Below are positions 51,879 to 62,397 of a stretch of 64,000 nt of DNA, piece after piece; position 1 is the first letter of the stretch, and every line of letters begins with the position of its first letter. Origin of the DNA: Saccharopolyspora gloriosae (GTDB taxonomy: Bacteria; Actinomycetota; Actinomycetes; Mycobacteriales; Pseudonocardiaceae). The stretch covers positions 496,001 through 560,000 of the forward strand of contig NZ_CP059557.1 of assembly GCF_022828475.1 (NCBI RefSeq), in the 5' to 3' direction. Below the pieces are notes generated by a model that was given only the letters and a program-made list of their open reading frames with translations, made no database searches and was not told where the DNA came from. The translations under genes and the position numbers were made by a program.

Positions 51879-53189
51879 TCAGCGCGCGGCCGGATCGACC
51901 CGCGTCGCACTCGCCTGCGCGTCCTCGTGCACCTCGGCGGAGCTGGCGATGACCTCCGGGCGCTTGAGCCCGCGCCGTCCCAGCGTCAGGAACATGACCG
52001 CGGCGGCCACCACAACGCCGAACATCACCATCGCCATCGGCACCGCGGAGCCGGTACCGCCCAGCCCGACCAGCGGTGCGGCGAGCGCGCCGACGAGGAA
52101 CTGGCACACGCCCAGCAGCGCCGAAGCGCTCCCGGAGACCTCGCGGTTGTCGGCCAGCGCCAGCATCGTCGTGTTCGGCATGACGAAGCCCAGCGCCGAG
52201 ATCATCACGAACAACGCGCCCAGCAGGAACGGCAACGGCAGGTTCAGCAGCGCCGCCGACAGCAGCACCGCGCCCGCCACCGTGGACGTCAGCAGCGCGC
52301 CCACCAGCAGCTGCGCCTCCGTGGCCACCCGGCCGACCAGGCGCGCGTTCACCTGCCCCGCCAGCACGAGTCCGATCGCGTTCGCGCCGAACGCGATGCT
52401 GTAGGTCTGCGGCGACATGCCGTAGATGTTCTGCAGCACGAACGACGAACCGGAGATGTAGGCGAACATCGCCGCCATGCCCAGCCCGCCGGTCAGCGCG
52501 TTGCCCAGGAACGACGGCGCCGACAGCAGCGAACCGAACGTCCGGAACGTGCTGCCCAGGTGCGCGGGCTGCCGCCACTGCTTCGGCTTCGTCTCCGGCA
52601 GCAGGAACGCCGCCACCAGCAACAGCACCGTGCCGAACGTGGTCAGCACCACGAACACGCCGCGCCACGTGGTGTGCGCGAGGACCTGCCCGCCCAGGAC
52701 CGGCGCCAAGATCGGCGCCAGCCCGGTCACCAGCATCAGCGAGGAGAAGAAGCGAGCGGCCTCCACCCCGGAGTACAGGTCGCGGACGGCCGCGCGGGCG
52801 ATCACCATGCCCGCCGCGGCGCCGGCCCCCTGCAGCAGGCGCAACCCGGCCAGCGCGTAGATCGAACCGGACAGCGCGCACAGCACGGACGCGGCGATGT
52901 AGACGACGAGCCCGATCAGCAGCGGACGCCGCCTGCCGACGGCGTCGCTGATCGGCCCGGCGATCAACTGGCCCAGCGCGAGCCCCAGCAGAACCGCGGT
53001 CAGCGTCAGCTGCGCCTGCGACTCGGAAGCGCCCAGCTCCGTGGTCAGCTGCGGCAGCGCGGGCAGGTACATGTCGATGGACAGCGGCCCGAAGGCCGTC
53101 AAGCCACCGAGGATGAGGGCGAATCTGGTCTTGCTCCCCAACCGGCGTTGGGCGGCCTCGTCGATCGCGGCCTCCGCGGCGGTGGACAT
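51879..53189 (-). CDS. Bcr/CflA-type multidrug MFS transporter
   Basis: Inner-membrane exporter of 436 aa with 12 helices. Family signatures: LTAFGPLSIDMYLPALPQLT in helix 1, [17 protein letters not shown] (motif A) and RLLQGAGAAAGMVIARAAVRD. Start ATG 53189 is supported by GAGGAG just upstream; ATG 53201 is the alternative. The drug range is not predictable. Confidence 0.92.
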   Translation of the reverse strand: MSTAAEAAIDEAAQRRLGSKTRFALILGGLTAFGPLSIDMYLPALPQLTTELGASESQAQLTLTAVLLGLALGQLIAGPISDAVGRRRPLLIGLVVYIAASVLCALSGSIYALAGLRLLQGAGAAAGMVIARAAVRDLYSGVEAARFFSSLMLVTGLAPILAPVLGGQVLAHTTWRGVFVVLTTFGTVLLLVAAFLLPETKPKQWRQPAHLGSTFRTFGSLLSAPSFLGNALTGGLGMAAMFAYISGSSFVLQNIYGMSPQTYSIAFGANAIGLVLAGQVNARLVGRVATEAQLLVGALLTSTVAGAVLLSAALLNLPLPFLLGALFVMISALGFVMPNTTMLALADNREVSGSASALLGVCQFLVGALAAPLVGLGGTGSAVPMAMVMFGVVVAAAVMFLTLGRRGLKRPEVIASSAEVHEDAQASATRVDPAAR

Positions 53190-53532
53190 ACGTCTCCTCA
53201 TTCGGTTCGCCGCCGGAAGTGCTCGGATCCGGCGGTGTCGGTGTGAGTGCGGCCGCTGATGCCCCCTGGCACGCCACCTGCGGACCGCCTCGTCGTTTCG
53301 CGACCACTGCTCGCGCGGGCGAGCCGGACACCCGGGTCGGCAGTGACCGAGCCACGGGCTCAGGGGTGTGGTGGACAACGACAACAGCTTGCTCTCTGCA
53401 ACTAACGTCCCGGAAGCCCCCGTTATGCCCAGCGGGCGCACCCGTTCACTGTGAGCTCGATCATCACGGCCCACTCCGGCGAGATCGCGACACCGTTCCG
53501 GTCAAGATGACGCCGAATGCGAAAATGCACGC
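53190..53532. other. Divergent intergenic region
   Basis: 343 bases between the Bcr/CflA gene and the methyltransferase gene. It should hold both promoters. I see no gene, hairpin or repeat of note. Confidence 0.6.
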
Positions 53533-54339
53533 GTGGCACGCGTGCACGAGGTGACCGACGTCGACGACCCGAGGGTCGACGACTTCCGGGATCTCGCCAC
53601 CGCCGACCGCCGCCCGGACCGCCCCGGCGGCCGCGGCCTGGTCATCGCCGAAGGCACCGTCGTCGTCGAACGACTGCTCGCCTCCCCGTACCCGGTGCGC
53701 GCGCTGCTCGGCGTCCGCAAACGCATCGACGCGCTCGCCGATGCCCTCACCGGCGTGGACGTGCCCGCGTACGTGGTCTCCGCGGACCTGATGAGCGGCA
53801 TCGTCGGCTTCCACCTCAACCGGGGCGTGCTCGCCGTCGCCGATCGCGCGCACACCGTCGAGGCCGCCGAGCTGATCGGCGGCGCCCGCAGGCTCGCCGT
53901 GCTGGAAGGCGTCGGCGATCACGAGAACCTGGGCGCGTTGTTCCGCAACGCCGCCGCGCTCGGCATCGACGGGGTCCTGCTCGGCGGCGGCTGCGCCGAC
54001 CCGCTGTACCGGCGCAGCATCCGGGTCTCCATGGGCCACGTGCTGCGCGTTCCGTTCGCCCACCTCGACGCCTGGCCCGGCGGGCTGAAACTGCTCACCG
54101 ACCACGGCTTCCGGATCGCCGCGCTGACTCCGCGCGCCACCGCCGCCTCGCTGCGGGACGCCGGGCTCGACCAGGGGCGGGTGGCGGTGCTGCTCGGCTC
54201 GGAAGGACCCGGCCTCGCCGAGGAGACCATCTCGGTGGCGGACCTGCCGGTGCGCATCCCGATGAACCCCGAAGTGGACTCGCTCAACGTCGCCACCGCC
54301 GGTGCGATCGTGTTCCACGCGATGAGCGGACCACGATGA
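53533..54339 (+). CDS. TrmH/SpoU-family RNA 2'-O-methyltransferase
   Basis: SAM-dependent ribose methyltransferase of 268 aa with the SPOUT knot: motif 1 ENLGALFRNAAALGIDGVLL, motif 2 LLGSEGPGLAEE and motif 3 VRIPMNPEVDSLNVATAGAI. An N-terminal substrate-binding domain precedes it. The target (rRNA or tRNA) is unknown. Rv0881-like by synteny. Its stop overlaps the DUF2537 start. Confidence 0.93.
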   Translation: MARVHEVTDVDDPRVDDFRDLATADRRPDRPGGRGLVIAEGTVVVERLLASPYPVRALLGVRKRIDALADALTGVDVPAYVVSADLMSGIVGFHLNRGVLAVADRAHTVEAAELIGGARRLAVLEGVGDHENLGALFRNAAALGIDGVLLGGGCADPLYRRSIRVSMGHVLRVPFAHLDAWPGGLKLLTDHGFRIAALTPRATAASLRDAGLDQGRVAVLLGSEGPGLAEETISVADLPVRIPMNPEVDSLNVATAGAIVFHAMSGPR

Positions 54340-54956
54340 CCGGGGCGGTCCAACCCTCGCGGTGGGAACTGCGAGTGAGCCGGGGACGTGCGGTGCTCGT
54401 CAACCGCGCCGAACGTTCCGGTGCGCAGCGGCACACGGTCCGCGAGTACGACCCGGCCCGGCTCGCGCTGCCCTCGGCGCTGGTCGACGACCTGCACGAG
54501 TGGGCGCACGTGGTGCACACGGTGCCGCCGGACCAGGACATCTCCGGGGAGACCTCGGCGACCCTGATGTCCCGGCGCGGTCGCCAGCTCGCCGCGCGGT
54601 TGGCCGCCGAGACCGGCGGCGAGGTCGGCTACTGGGACCCGTCGCGCGGTCGCATGAGCCGCGTCCGCCGGGCGGCACCGGCCGACGGACCGCCGGAACC
54701 CGCCCCGTGGGCCACCGGGATCACGATCAGCGTGGTGATCGCCGTGATCGTGACGATCTCGCTGGTCGTCGTGAGCCGCGGCCTGGGCGAAGTGAGCCTG
54801 CCGCTGGCGTTGCTGGTCAACGCGGTCGTCGTCGGCGGTTTCGCTCCGTCGATCTGGCTGGGACGGCGCGTCCCGGTGTGGCGCTGGGTCGCCTTCGGCG
54901 CCGCCGGGGGAGTGGCCCTCGCCTGGTTAGCGCTGCTGCTCTCTTTGCTGGGGTGA
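54336..54956 (+). CDS. DUF2537 membrane protein
   Basis: Protein of 206 aa, Rv0882-like: a cytosolic N-terminal DUF2537 part (WELRVSRGRAVLVNRAE to EWAHVVHTV) followed by about three membrane helices (ISVVIAVIVTISLVVVSRG, PLALLVNAVVVGGFAPSIWL, GAAGGVALAWLALLLSLLG). ATG 54336 overlaps the methyltransferase stop (ATGA), so the two are coupled. Function unknown. Confidence 0.88.
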   Translation: MTGAVQPSRWELRVSRGRAVLVNRAERSGAQRHTVREYDPARLALPSALVDDLHEWAHVVHTVPPDQDISGETSATLMSRRGRQLAARLAAETGGEVGYWDPSRGRMSRVRRAAPADGPPEPAPWATGITISVVIAVIVTISLVVVSRGLGEVSLPLALLVNAVVVGGFAPSIWLGRRVPVWRWVAFGAAGGVALAWLALLLSLLG

Positions 54957-54979
54957 CCGGCCTGCTTGGAGGGGCGGGG

Positions 54980-55078
54980 GCGGAACCTCAGCCGTCTTCT
55001 CGCTGCGAGATCTTCTTCCCTAGCGGCTCCGGCCACGAGGGAGAAGCCGTCCGCGCGAGAAGACGGCTGAGAACCCGC
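54980..55078 (+). repeat. Dispersed hairpin element, copy D
   Basis: Arms CTCAGCCGTCTTCTCGC (54987-55003) and GCGAGAAGACGGCTGAG (55055-55071) pair perfectly over 17 bp. Outer flanks GCGGAAC and AACCCGC are intact. The sequence downstream (GGCTTCGCCGCTGACAGG) resembles that after copies A and G. Confidence 0.88.
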
Positions 55079-55178
55079 TGCGGCGCCGGTTGCTGGGGTG
55101 GTCGCCGCTCATCGGCTTCGCCGCTGACAGGAAACAGATCAAAGACCCGTGCCGAATCCGGCTTCAGCGGCGGACCGC

Positions 55179-55640
55179 TCATCGCAGCGGGATGTCCTGG
55201 CCGTGCTCCTCCGCGGGGCGAGGGCCGAACAAGCGGCGCTCGTCCTCGGTGATCCGGACGTCGTTGATGCTGGCTTCGCGGCGGCGCATCAGGCCGGTGT
55301 CGGTGAACTCCCACAGCTCGTTGCCGTAGCTGCGCCACCACTGGCCGTCGTGATCGCGGCACTCGTACTGAAAGCGGACCGCGATGCGATCACCGTGGTA
55401 GCTCCAGAGGCTCTTGCGCAGCGCGTAATCCAGTTCGCGCTCCCACTTGGCGGTCAGGAACTCCACGATCTCCGCGCGGCCGGTGACGAAGGTGTCCCGG
55501 TTGCGCCAGACGGAGTCGGGCGTGTACGCGAGGCTGACCCGGTGCGGGTCGCGGGTGTTCCAGGCGTCTTCGGCGGCCTGGACCTTCCGCAGCGCGGACT
55601 CCTCGTCGAACGGCGGGAACGGCGGGCGAGGTTCGGACAT
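55179..55640 (-). CDS. DUF1348/SnoaL-like (NTF2 fold) protein
   Basis: Small cytosolic protein of 153 aa. Seen: [40 protein letters not shown] and [20 protein letters not shown], typical of DUF1348. The NTF2-like cone often binds a small ligand; no activity is established. It is bounded by hairpin copies D and E. Confidence 0.88.
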   Translation of the reverse strand: MSEPRPPFPPFDEESALRKVQAAEDAWNTRDPHRVSLAYTPDSVWRNRDTFVTGRAEIVEFLTAKWERELDYALRKSLWSYHGDRIAVRFQYECRDHDGQWWRSYGNELWEFTDTGLMRRREASINDVRITEDERRLFGPRPAEEHGQDIPLR

Positions 55641-55685
55641 GGGCTCAGGGCTCCTTGCGGAATGGGCTGCGTGGTGGGTCGCTCA

Positions 55686-55767
55686 GCGGAACTCAGCGAC
55701 TCCCTCGCTGCGGGATCGATTTCTCATGGCCCCCACACGGCGAAATCCTCGCGAGGAAGCCGCTGAG
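55686..55767 (+). repeat. Dispersed hairpin element, copy E
   Basis: Arms CTCAGCGACTCCCTCGC (55692-55708) and GCGAGGAAGCCGCTGAG (55751-55767) pair at 15 of 17 positions with a 42-nt loop. The 3' outer flank AACCCGC is missing, so this copy is partly degraded. It lies close to copy D on the other side of the DUF1348 gene. Confidence 0.78.
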
Positions 55768-55883
55768 AGGTGGTCGGCCTGCTGGGGGTCACTGCGCACC
55801 GGTTCCGCCGTGGGCAAGACGCGGATCAAAGATCATTCTGCGAGGACTCCTTGCTCCAGGGGAGAGCGGCGGTGGACACGCGA

Positions 55884-55909
55884 AAGGCCCCTCCCGCCGA
55901 AGGGGCCTT
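55884..55909 (-). terminator. Terminator after sepH
   Basis: AAGGCCCCT and AGGGGCCTT form a 9-bp stem with an 8-nt loop, 16 nt past the sepH stop. Confidence 0.6.
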
Positions 55910-55924
55910 CCGGATGCGTCGAGG

Positions 55925-56875
55925 TCAGCGGTGGGAACGGACACCCAGCAGGACGTCCTCCCAAGACGGGACCATCGGGTGGTTCTTGCGCCGCCGCGCC
56001 GGTTCGGTCTTGCGCGCGGCCTCGTCCTCGACCGCTTCCATGTCGTCGTCACCGGCCTGTTCGGCCAGCGGCGCCGACTCCTCCGGTTCCGGCTCGGTCG
56101 GCGTGGGAGTCGGCTCCAGATCCAAGGACGGGATCGCCGGGGTGGTCTGCTTCGGCGGGGCGGTCTGCTTCGGCGGAGCGGGCGGCGGCGGGGCGGTGTC
56201 CTCGGTGATCTCCACCGATTCCTCCTCGGCCTCGTCCAGCTCCAGCGCCTCGCGGGCCAGCGCCGTCACCGGCCGGACCGTCCGCAACGGCCGGTTCGGC
56301 GACGGGTCCAGCAGATCCACCGCGTGATCGTCGAGCGGAGCGACGGTGCCGCCGTGCGCGCCGGGGTGGAACACCCAGTGCGCGTGGTTCTCGGAACGCC
56401 CGGCCTGCCAGAGCAGCCGGACGACCCACTTGCCGTCCTCGCCGCGCCACGCGTCCCAGTCGGCGTCGGTGAAGTCGTGCCCCCGCATCCCGAAGGTGTG
56501 CGCGACGACCTCGCCGAGGGTCTGCACGTCGGGACCGTCCTCGCGGACGGGGTGGGCGCGCTGCGAACGCTCCGCGATCTGCGCGCGCTCCAGCAGCACC
56601 GGGTAGGCGTAGCGCTCCACCCGCTGTTCCGGGATTCCGGCGGCGGTGGCGACGTCCTCGACCGAGGCGCCGGCGCGAACGCGCGCCTGGATCTCGCGGG
56701 GGCGCATCTGCGCCTCCATCTCGATCTGCACCTGGCCGAGCCGGGTCAGGTCACCACGCGCGGCGGCACGTAGCCGTTCGTCGGCGGGCACCGAAAAACG
56801 GTCGCCGTTCTCGGGGTCTTCGCAGATGACGGTTTCACCGTCCTCATCCAGCCCGACAACCCGCAGCGCGCGCAT
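55925..56875 (-). CDS. sepH: Septation protein SepH (DUF3071)
   Basis: Actinobacterial cell-division protein of 316 aa that stimulates FtsZ assembly. The N-terminal domain (MRALRVVGLDEDGETVICED to QARVRAGASVEDVATAAGIP, with a helix-turn-helix) is followed by WDAWRGEDGKWVVRLLWQAG and a long acidic/Pro-rich linker. The conserved C-terminal motif is HPMVPSWEDVLLGVR. Rv0883c-like by synteny. Start ATG 56875. Confidence 0.93.
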   Translation of the reverse strand: MRALRVVGLDEDGETVICEDPENGDRFSVPADERLRAAARGDLTRLGQVQIEMEAQMRPREIQARVRAGASVEDVATAAGIPEQRVERYAYPVLLERAQIAERSQRAHPVREDGPDVQTLGEVVAHTFGMRGHDFTDADWDAWRGEDGKWVVRLLWQAGRSENHAHWVFHPGAHGGTVAPLDDHAVDLLDPSPNRPLRTVRPVTALAREALELDEAEEESVEITEDTAPPPPAPPKQTAPPKQTTPAIPSLDLEPTPTPTEPEPEESAPLAEQAGDDDMEAVEDEAARKTEPARRRKNHPMVPSWEDVLLGVRSHR

Positions 56876-56915
56876 ACGCTAGCCTCCCCGGTCGTTGTCA
56901 CCAAGCTGTGACCGT

Positions 56916-56955
56916 AACCCGGCGTGCCCCCTTGACGGGGGAGCCACGCCGGGTT
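56916..56955 (-). terminator. Terminator after serC
   Basis: AACCCGGCGTG and CACGCCGGGTT pair over 11 bp with inner CCCCC/GGGGG pairing. It sits between the serC stop and the sepH start, so it separates the two transcripts. Confidence 0.7.
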
Positions 56956-57139
56956 CGGTGTCGCTTCGTGACCATCCTCTCCCTACCCGATCTTGCCTGA
57001 ATAGCGGTCGACATGCGAACACTTAGCGAAATTCGACCACTATTCCGATCACAGCAAGTGATCAACAGCCAGTTCGGGTGACACGGATGTGCCGGTCGCC
57101 ATGGTGAGGTGACGACCAGGTGAGACAGGCGCGGCGCGC

Positions 57140-58486
<1,347 letters not shown>

Positions 58487-58560
58487 TTACTGCGCGGGAG
58501 GCGCTTTGGCCAGCAACCGGACCTGGCTCTGATCGAATACAGGCCCCGTGACCAGGCATT

Positions 58561-59535
58561 TCAGGAATCGGTACGGCCGGGTGCGCCACAGCACTTCTTG
58601 TACTTGCGCTCGGCTCCGCACCAGCACGGTGCGTTACGTTCCGGCGGCCAGCTCCGCCATTCGCCGCGCAGCAGCAGATCGGTCCGGTACTGCTCCGCGG
58701 AATCCGCATCACCGGTGGACAGCTCGGCCTCGGCGCAGAACGCGGCGTAGCCGTCGGCGGATCCCGTCACAAGGGTCGCGCGCTTGCCGTCGCGGTCCGC
58801 GAGCAGCATCTCGCGCTGCAGCTCCAGCAGGTGCGCGTCGTGGTCCGGAGCGAGCGGCAGCGCGGGTGCGCGGCGGCGCAGCTCGGCGAGGTCCTCGGCA
58901 GGCCAGTGCAACACGACCACGTCGTGCCGATCCGCCATCGCATCAACGAACTTCTCGACGAAGCCCGGCTCGCAGGCGGCCTCCGCGAACGGACCGGCCG
59001 GACCGAAGGCCGCTTCGGAGATCCTGTCCAGCGCGTGGTCGAGCTCGTCCGGTGGCTGGCCGAGATCGGTGCGGATTTCGCGCCGTATTCGCAGCAGCTC
59101 GACACCGTCGTCGTTGACGGCGAGCTCGGTTTCGGGATCGGTCGCGTCGGGAATCAGGCGGGTGATGCCGATGTGGAGCCAGCGCAACGCCGTCGCGGTG
59201 TCCCCGGCGTGCTGGTAGGCGCCGGAAGCGGCGATGTAGGTGTGCTCGCGCGAGTTGAGATCGCCCATGAGCTCGTTGAGCAGCCGGTCGGCTTCGGCGC
59301 GTTCTCCGAGCCGCATGAGCATTTCGGCGTACGTGGCACGCGGGTCGAACAGCGACTCGCCGGTGTCGGCGTCGATCGCGGCCAGCAGCGCGGCGCGTTC
59401 CCGTTCCGGTTCGTGCGCGGTGCGCCAGTAATCGGCCGCTTCGACCAGGTCATCGGTGCGTTCACCGCTGTTCTCGGCATCCGCTTCGAGTGCCTCGGCC
59501 CGTTCGATGGCGGCCCTGCGGCTGTCCCTGCCCAT
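58561..59535 (-). CDS. SEC-C motif protein with TPR-like helical region
   Basis: Protein of 324 aa. The N-terminal two thirds are helical with a TPR-like pattern (AERERAALLAAIDADTGE type, DTATALRWLHIGITRLI). The C-terminus carries a SEC-C zinc motif, NAPCWCGAERKYKKCCG (CxCx8CC). SEC-C motifs occur on many unrelated proteins and in SecA. ATG 59535 is chosen (AGAGTGA upstream); ATG 59565 is 10 codons longer. Function unknown. Confidence 0.8.
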   Translation of the reverse strand: MGRDSRRAAIERAEALEADAENSGERTDDLVEAADYWRTAHEPERERAALLAAIDADTGESLFDPRATYAEMLMRLGERAEADRLLNELMGDLNSREHTYIAASGAYQHAGDTATALRWLHIGITRLIPDATDPETELAVNDDGVELLRIRREIRTDLGQPPDELDHALDRISEAAFGPAGPFAEAACEPGFVEKFVDAMADRHDVVVLHWPAEDLAELRRRAPALPLAPDHDAHLLELQREMLLADRDGKRATLVTGSADGYAAFCAEAELSTGDADSAEQYRTDLLLRGEWRSWPPERNAPCWCGAERKYKKCCGAPGRTDS

Positions 59536-59654
59536 GGCGGTCACTCTACCGAGATCGATACTCATAGTGACAGGAGATCGGCCGCTCATCACGGAGCGTT
59601 CCGAGCAAGCCCCGTCGAAGATCGTCAGCGGTGAGCCGATGAGCCGTGATCACC

Positions 59655-59767
59655 CGCGTTCTCAACGGTCTTCTCGCGAGGGCGGCAACGTCGCTCGCGG
59701 CGGCGCCGCTTGCGAAATCGCCGTCACCTCGGCCAGGGGGGCACGGCGAGAAGACCGCTGAGGTCCG
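59655..59767 (-). repeat. Dispersed hairpin element, copy F
   Basis: Arms CTCAACGGTCTTCTCGC (59660-59676) and GCGAGAAGACCGCTGAG (59745-59761) pair at 16 of 17 positions with a 68-nt loop. The order of the flanks shows inverted orientation, as in copy B. Confidence 0.82.
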
Positions 59768-59785
59768 CGACTCGGCTCGTTGAGA

Positions 59786-60916
59786 TCAGACCGCCACCGG
59801 AAGGGACTTGACCGAGTCCCAGCCGTCGACCTGCTGCGGGGAGCGCGGTTCCGGGCCGACGTACTGCGCGGACGGGCGCACCAGCCGGCCGGTGCGCTTC
59901 TGCTCCAGCACGTGCGCCGACCAGCCCGCGGTGCGGGCGCAGGTGAACATCGCGGGCATCATCTCCGTCGGCACCTGGGCGAAGTCCAGGATCACCGCCG
60001 CCCAGAACTCCACGTTCGTCTCGATCGGCCGGTCCGGGCGCCGCTCCCGCAGCACCGACAGCGCGGCCCGTTCCAGTTCGGCGGCGGCCTCGTAGCGCGG
60101 CGCGGACAGCTGCTCGCAGGTGCTGCGCAGCACCCGAGCCCGCGGGTCCTCCGCCCGGTACACCCGGTGGCCGAAGCCCATCAGCCGGTCCCCGCGGTCC
60201 AAGATGGACTCGACGACCTTGCGGGCGTCGCCGGTGCGCTCGGCCTCGGCCAGCATCGGCAGCACCCGGGCCGGGGCGCCGCCGTGCAACGGGCCGGACA
60301 TGGCGCCGACCGCGCCGGACAGGCTCGCCGCCACATCGGCTCCGGTGGAGGCGATGACGCGGGCGGTGAAGGTGGAGGCGTTGAGGCCGTGCTCGGCGGC
60401 CGACACCCAGTACGCGTCCAACGCCTGCACGTGAGCCGGATCCGGTTCGCCGCGCCACCTGGTCAGGAACGCCTCGGTGAGGGTTTCCGCCTCGGCGACG
60501 CGCTCCGCGGGAACCGGGGGCAGGTCGCCGCGGGCGGACTGGGCCACGTAGGACAGTCCGAGCGTCGTGGTCAGCGCGAGCTGGTCGCGGGCGGCGTCCT
60601 CGGTGATGTCCAGCAGCGGCGCGAACCCGTGGGCGGGTGCGAGCATCGCGATCGCGGCCTGCGCGTCGGCGCGCACGTCGCCGGTGCGCACCGGCAGCTC
60701 GGCGCCTCCAGCGTCCGGCAGGCCCTGGCCGAAGCGGCCGTCGACCAGCAGCTGCCACACATCGCCGAAGGAGACCTTGCCCGCCAGGTCCTCGATGTCG
60801 ACGCCGCGGTAGCGCAGCGCGCCGCCGTCCCGATCCGGTTCGGCGATCTCGGTCTGGAACGCGACGACGCCTTCCAGACCGGGGCGGAAGTCGGAGCCGC
60901 CTGTACTGGTGCCCAT
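59786..60916 (-). CDS. Citrate synthase
   Basis: Condenses acetyl-CoA and oxaloacetate to citrate. Length 376 aa, the short CitA type of actinobacteria. Catalytic regions: GPLHGGAPARVLPML, MGFGHRVYRAEDPRARVL and, near the C-terminus, AVILDFAQVPTEMMPAMFTCAR. It is divergent from pdxH, an arrangement seen in other actinobacteria (citA2/pdxH). Start ATG 60916. Confidence 0.94.
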   Translation of the reverse strand: MGTSTGGSDFRPGLEGVVAFQTEIAEPDRDGGALRYRGVDIEDLAGKVSFGDVWQLLVDGRFGQGLPDAGGAELPVRTGDVRADAQAAIAMLAPAHGFAPLLDITEDAARDQLALTTTLGLSYVAQSARGDLPPVPAERVAEAETLTEAFLTRWRGEPDPAHVQALDAYWVSAAEHGLNASTFTARVIASTGADVAASLSGAVGAMSGPLHGGAPARVLPMLAEAERTGDARKVVESILDRGDRLMGFGHRVYRAEDPRARVLRSTCEQLSAPRYEAAAELERAALSVLRERRPDRPIETNVEFWAAVILDFAQVPTEMMPAMFTCARTAGWSAHVLEQKRTGRLVRPSAQYVGPEPRSPQQVDGWDSVKSLPVAV

Positions 60917-61625
60917 GGTTGCCTCGTCTCCTCGTTGAATCGTTCGGGTGGCCGGGCGCTCGGCAGCGCTCGGCGGGACGTGGCGGGGTGCATGAGCACG
61001 AGCGCGATCGGTCGCAGCCTGTGCTGTGCCGGTAACACTGCACCCGGCGCGTGGGCCGAGGCAATCGGTGCGGACCCTCCCGATGGTGAAGATCACACGG
61101 TTCGGACCGGGAGATGCTTGCGACGATCCCGAAAAATGGTTGTTGACCAGGATCAATTCCGGTGTTGAGCAGGCTTCGCGATCAGGTGATCGTGCTGCAG
61201 AAGTGTTCTGCGCCTTGCCCGCGCGAACGCGACGAGATCCTCGTTCACGTGGCCGCGCGATCGCCACCGACGTCGTCACGGCGGAACGCCGACTCACCCG
61301 CGCGTTGAAACACCACCCGGAAGCAGCAGTGAGCCACCCGGAAGCGTCGGATGAGAACCCGGACGGCGAGCCCGCGGACATCGCCGCTCAACGGAACCGG
61401 ACGAACCGGCCCTGAGCTTGCTGCCATTCGAGTGTGCTCACGGTCACTGCATCGTTTGCGGAATCGATCGTGACCTTTCCGCCGGTTCGGCCTGTGTTCC
61501 GGATCCGTTTACCGTCGTACCGGTGCCCGTGGCGCACCGCGGTTGCCGCGCCGACCGGTTCGGCTCGTATCCTCCGGCGCCGCCGATCAACAGGCACACC
61601 AGTCGGGTCAGGGAGGAAATGACGG
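60917..61625. other. Long divergent intergenic region between citrate synthase and pdxH
   Basis: About 700 bases. A 129-codon frame (61026-61415) is open but has no family, no ribosome site and ordinary composition, so I do not call it. The part near 61130-61170 is AT-richer and may hold the citrate synthase promoter. The last 30 bases carry the pdxH ribosome site GGGAGGA. Confidence 0.5.
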
Positions 61626-62288
61626 ATGTCCGAAAGCACCGTGAGCACCGGCACTTTGTCGTCCATGCGGGTGTCCTACGAGGAGGGCTCCCTGCAAGAG
61701 GGCCTGCTGGCCGAGAACTGGCATGAGCAGCTGCGGATCTGGTTCGACGAGGCCGTGCGAGCGGAGGTGCCGGAGCCGAACGCGATGGTGCTGGCGACGG
61801 CGGACGCCGACGGATTCCCCTCCTCGCGGACCGTGCTGTGCAAGGGATTCGACGAGCGCGGACTGGTCTTCTTCACCAACTACACCTCGTCGAAGAGCCA
61901 CGACCTCACCGCGACCCGCGTTGCCGCCGCGACCTTCCCGTGGCTTTCGCTGCAACGCCAGGTCAACGTGCGCGGCACCGTCGAGAAGGTGCGCACCGAC
62001 GAGACCGCCGAGTACTGGGCGGTGCGCCCGCGCGGTTCGCAGCTCGGCGCGTGGGCCTCGCCGCAGTCCCGGGTGGTGACCGGACGCGAGGCGCTGCAGT
62101 CCTCGCTCAACGGCATCGAACGACGCTTCGCCGATGCCGAGAAGGTTCCGGTGCCGCCGCACTGGGGCGGCTGGCGCATCCTCCCCGAGGCCGTGGAGTT
62201 CTGGCAGGGCCGTCCGGATCGGCTGCACGACCGCCTCCGCTTCCGCCGCAACGACGCCGACTGGGCAGTCGAACGGCTTGCTCCGTAA
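61626..62288 (+). CDS. pdxH: Pyridoxamine 5'-phosphate oxidase PdxH
   Basis: FMN enzyme of 220 aa that makes pyridoxal 5'-phosphate. Family motifs: MRVSYEEGSLQEGLLAENWH, ATADADGFPSSRTVLCKGFD, FFTNYTSSKSHDLTATRVAA, WAVRPRGSQLGAWASPQSRV and the C-terminal EFWQGRPDRLHDRLRFRR. ATG 61626 follows GGGAGGA by 9 nt. Confidence 0.96.
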   Translation: MSESTVSTGTLSSMRVSYEEGSLQEGLLAENWHEQLRIWFDEAVRAEVPEPNAMVLATADADGFPSSRTVLCKGFDERGLVFFTNYTSSKSHDLTATRVAAATFPWLSLQRQVNVRGTVEKVRTDETAEYWAVRPRGSQLGAWASPQSRVVTGREALQSSLNGIERRFADAEKVPVPPHWGGWRILPEAVEFWQGRPDRLHDRLRFRRNDADWAVERLAP

Positions 62289-62397
62289 GGCCCCGCTGCT
62301 CGGGTGTCGAGCGTTCACCTGGATGGCGGCCGGAGGTCGTCGGGTGCGTCACAACGGCAGGTTTCTTTAGCGAGGCTCATGGCTAGGCTGGCCCCTC

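Noticed and set aside
61026-61415. 129-codon frame between citrate synthase and pdxH
   Set aside because: No ribosome site, family or biased codon pattern; likely non-coding promoter region.
62360-62397. Iron box upstream of the EntS-like MFS gene
   Set aside because: TTAGCGAGGCTCATGGCTA matches the IdeR consensus poorly; about half of the positions differ.
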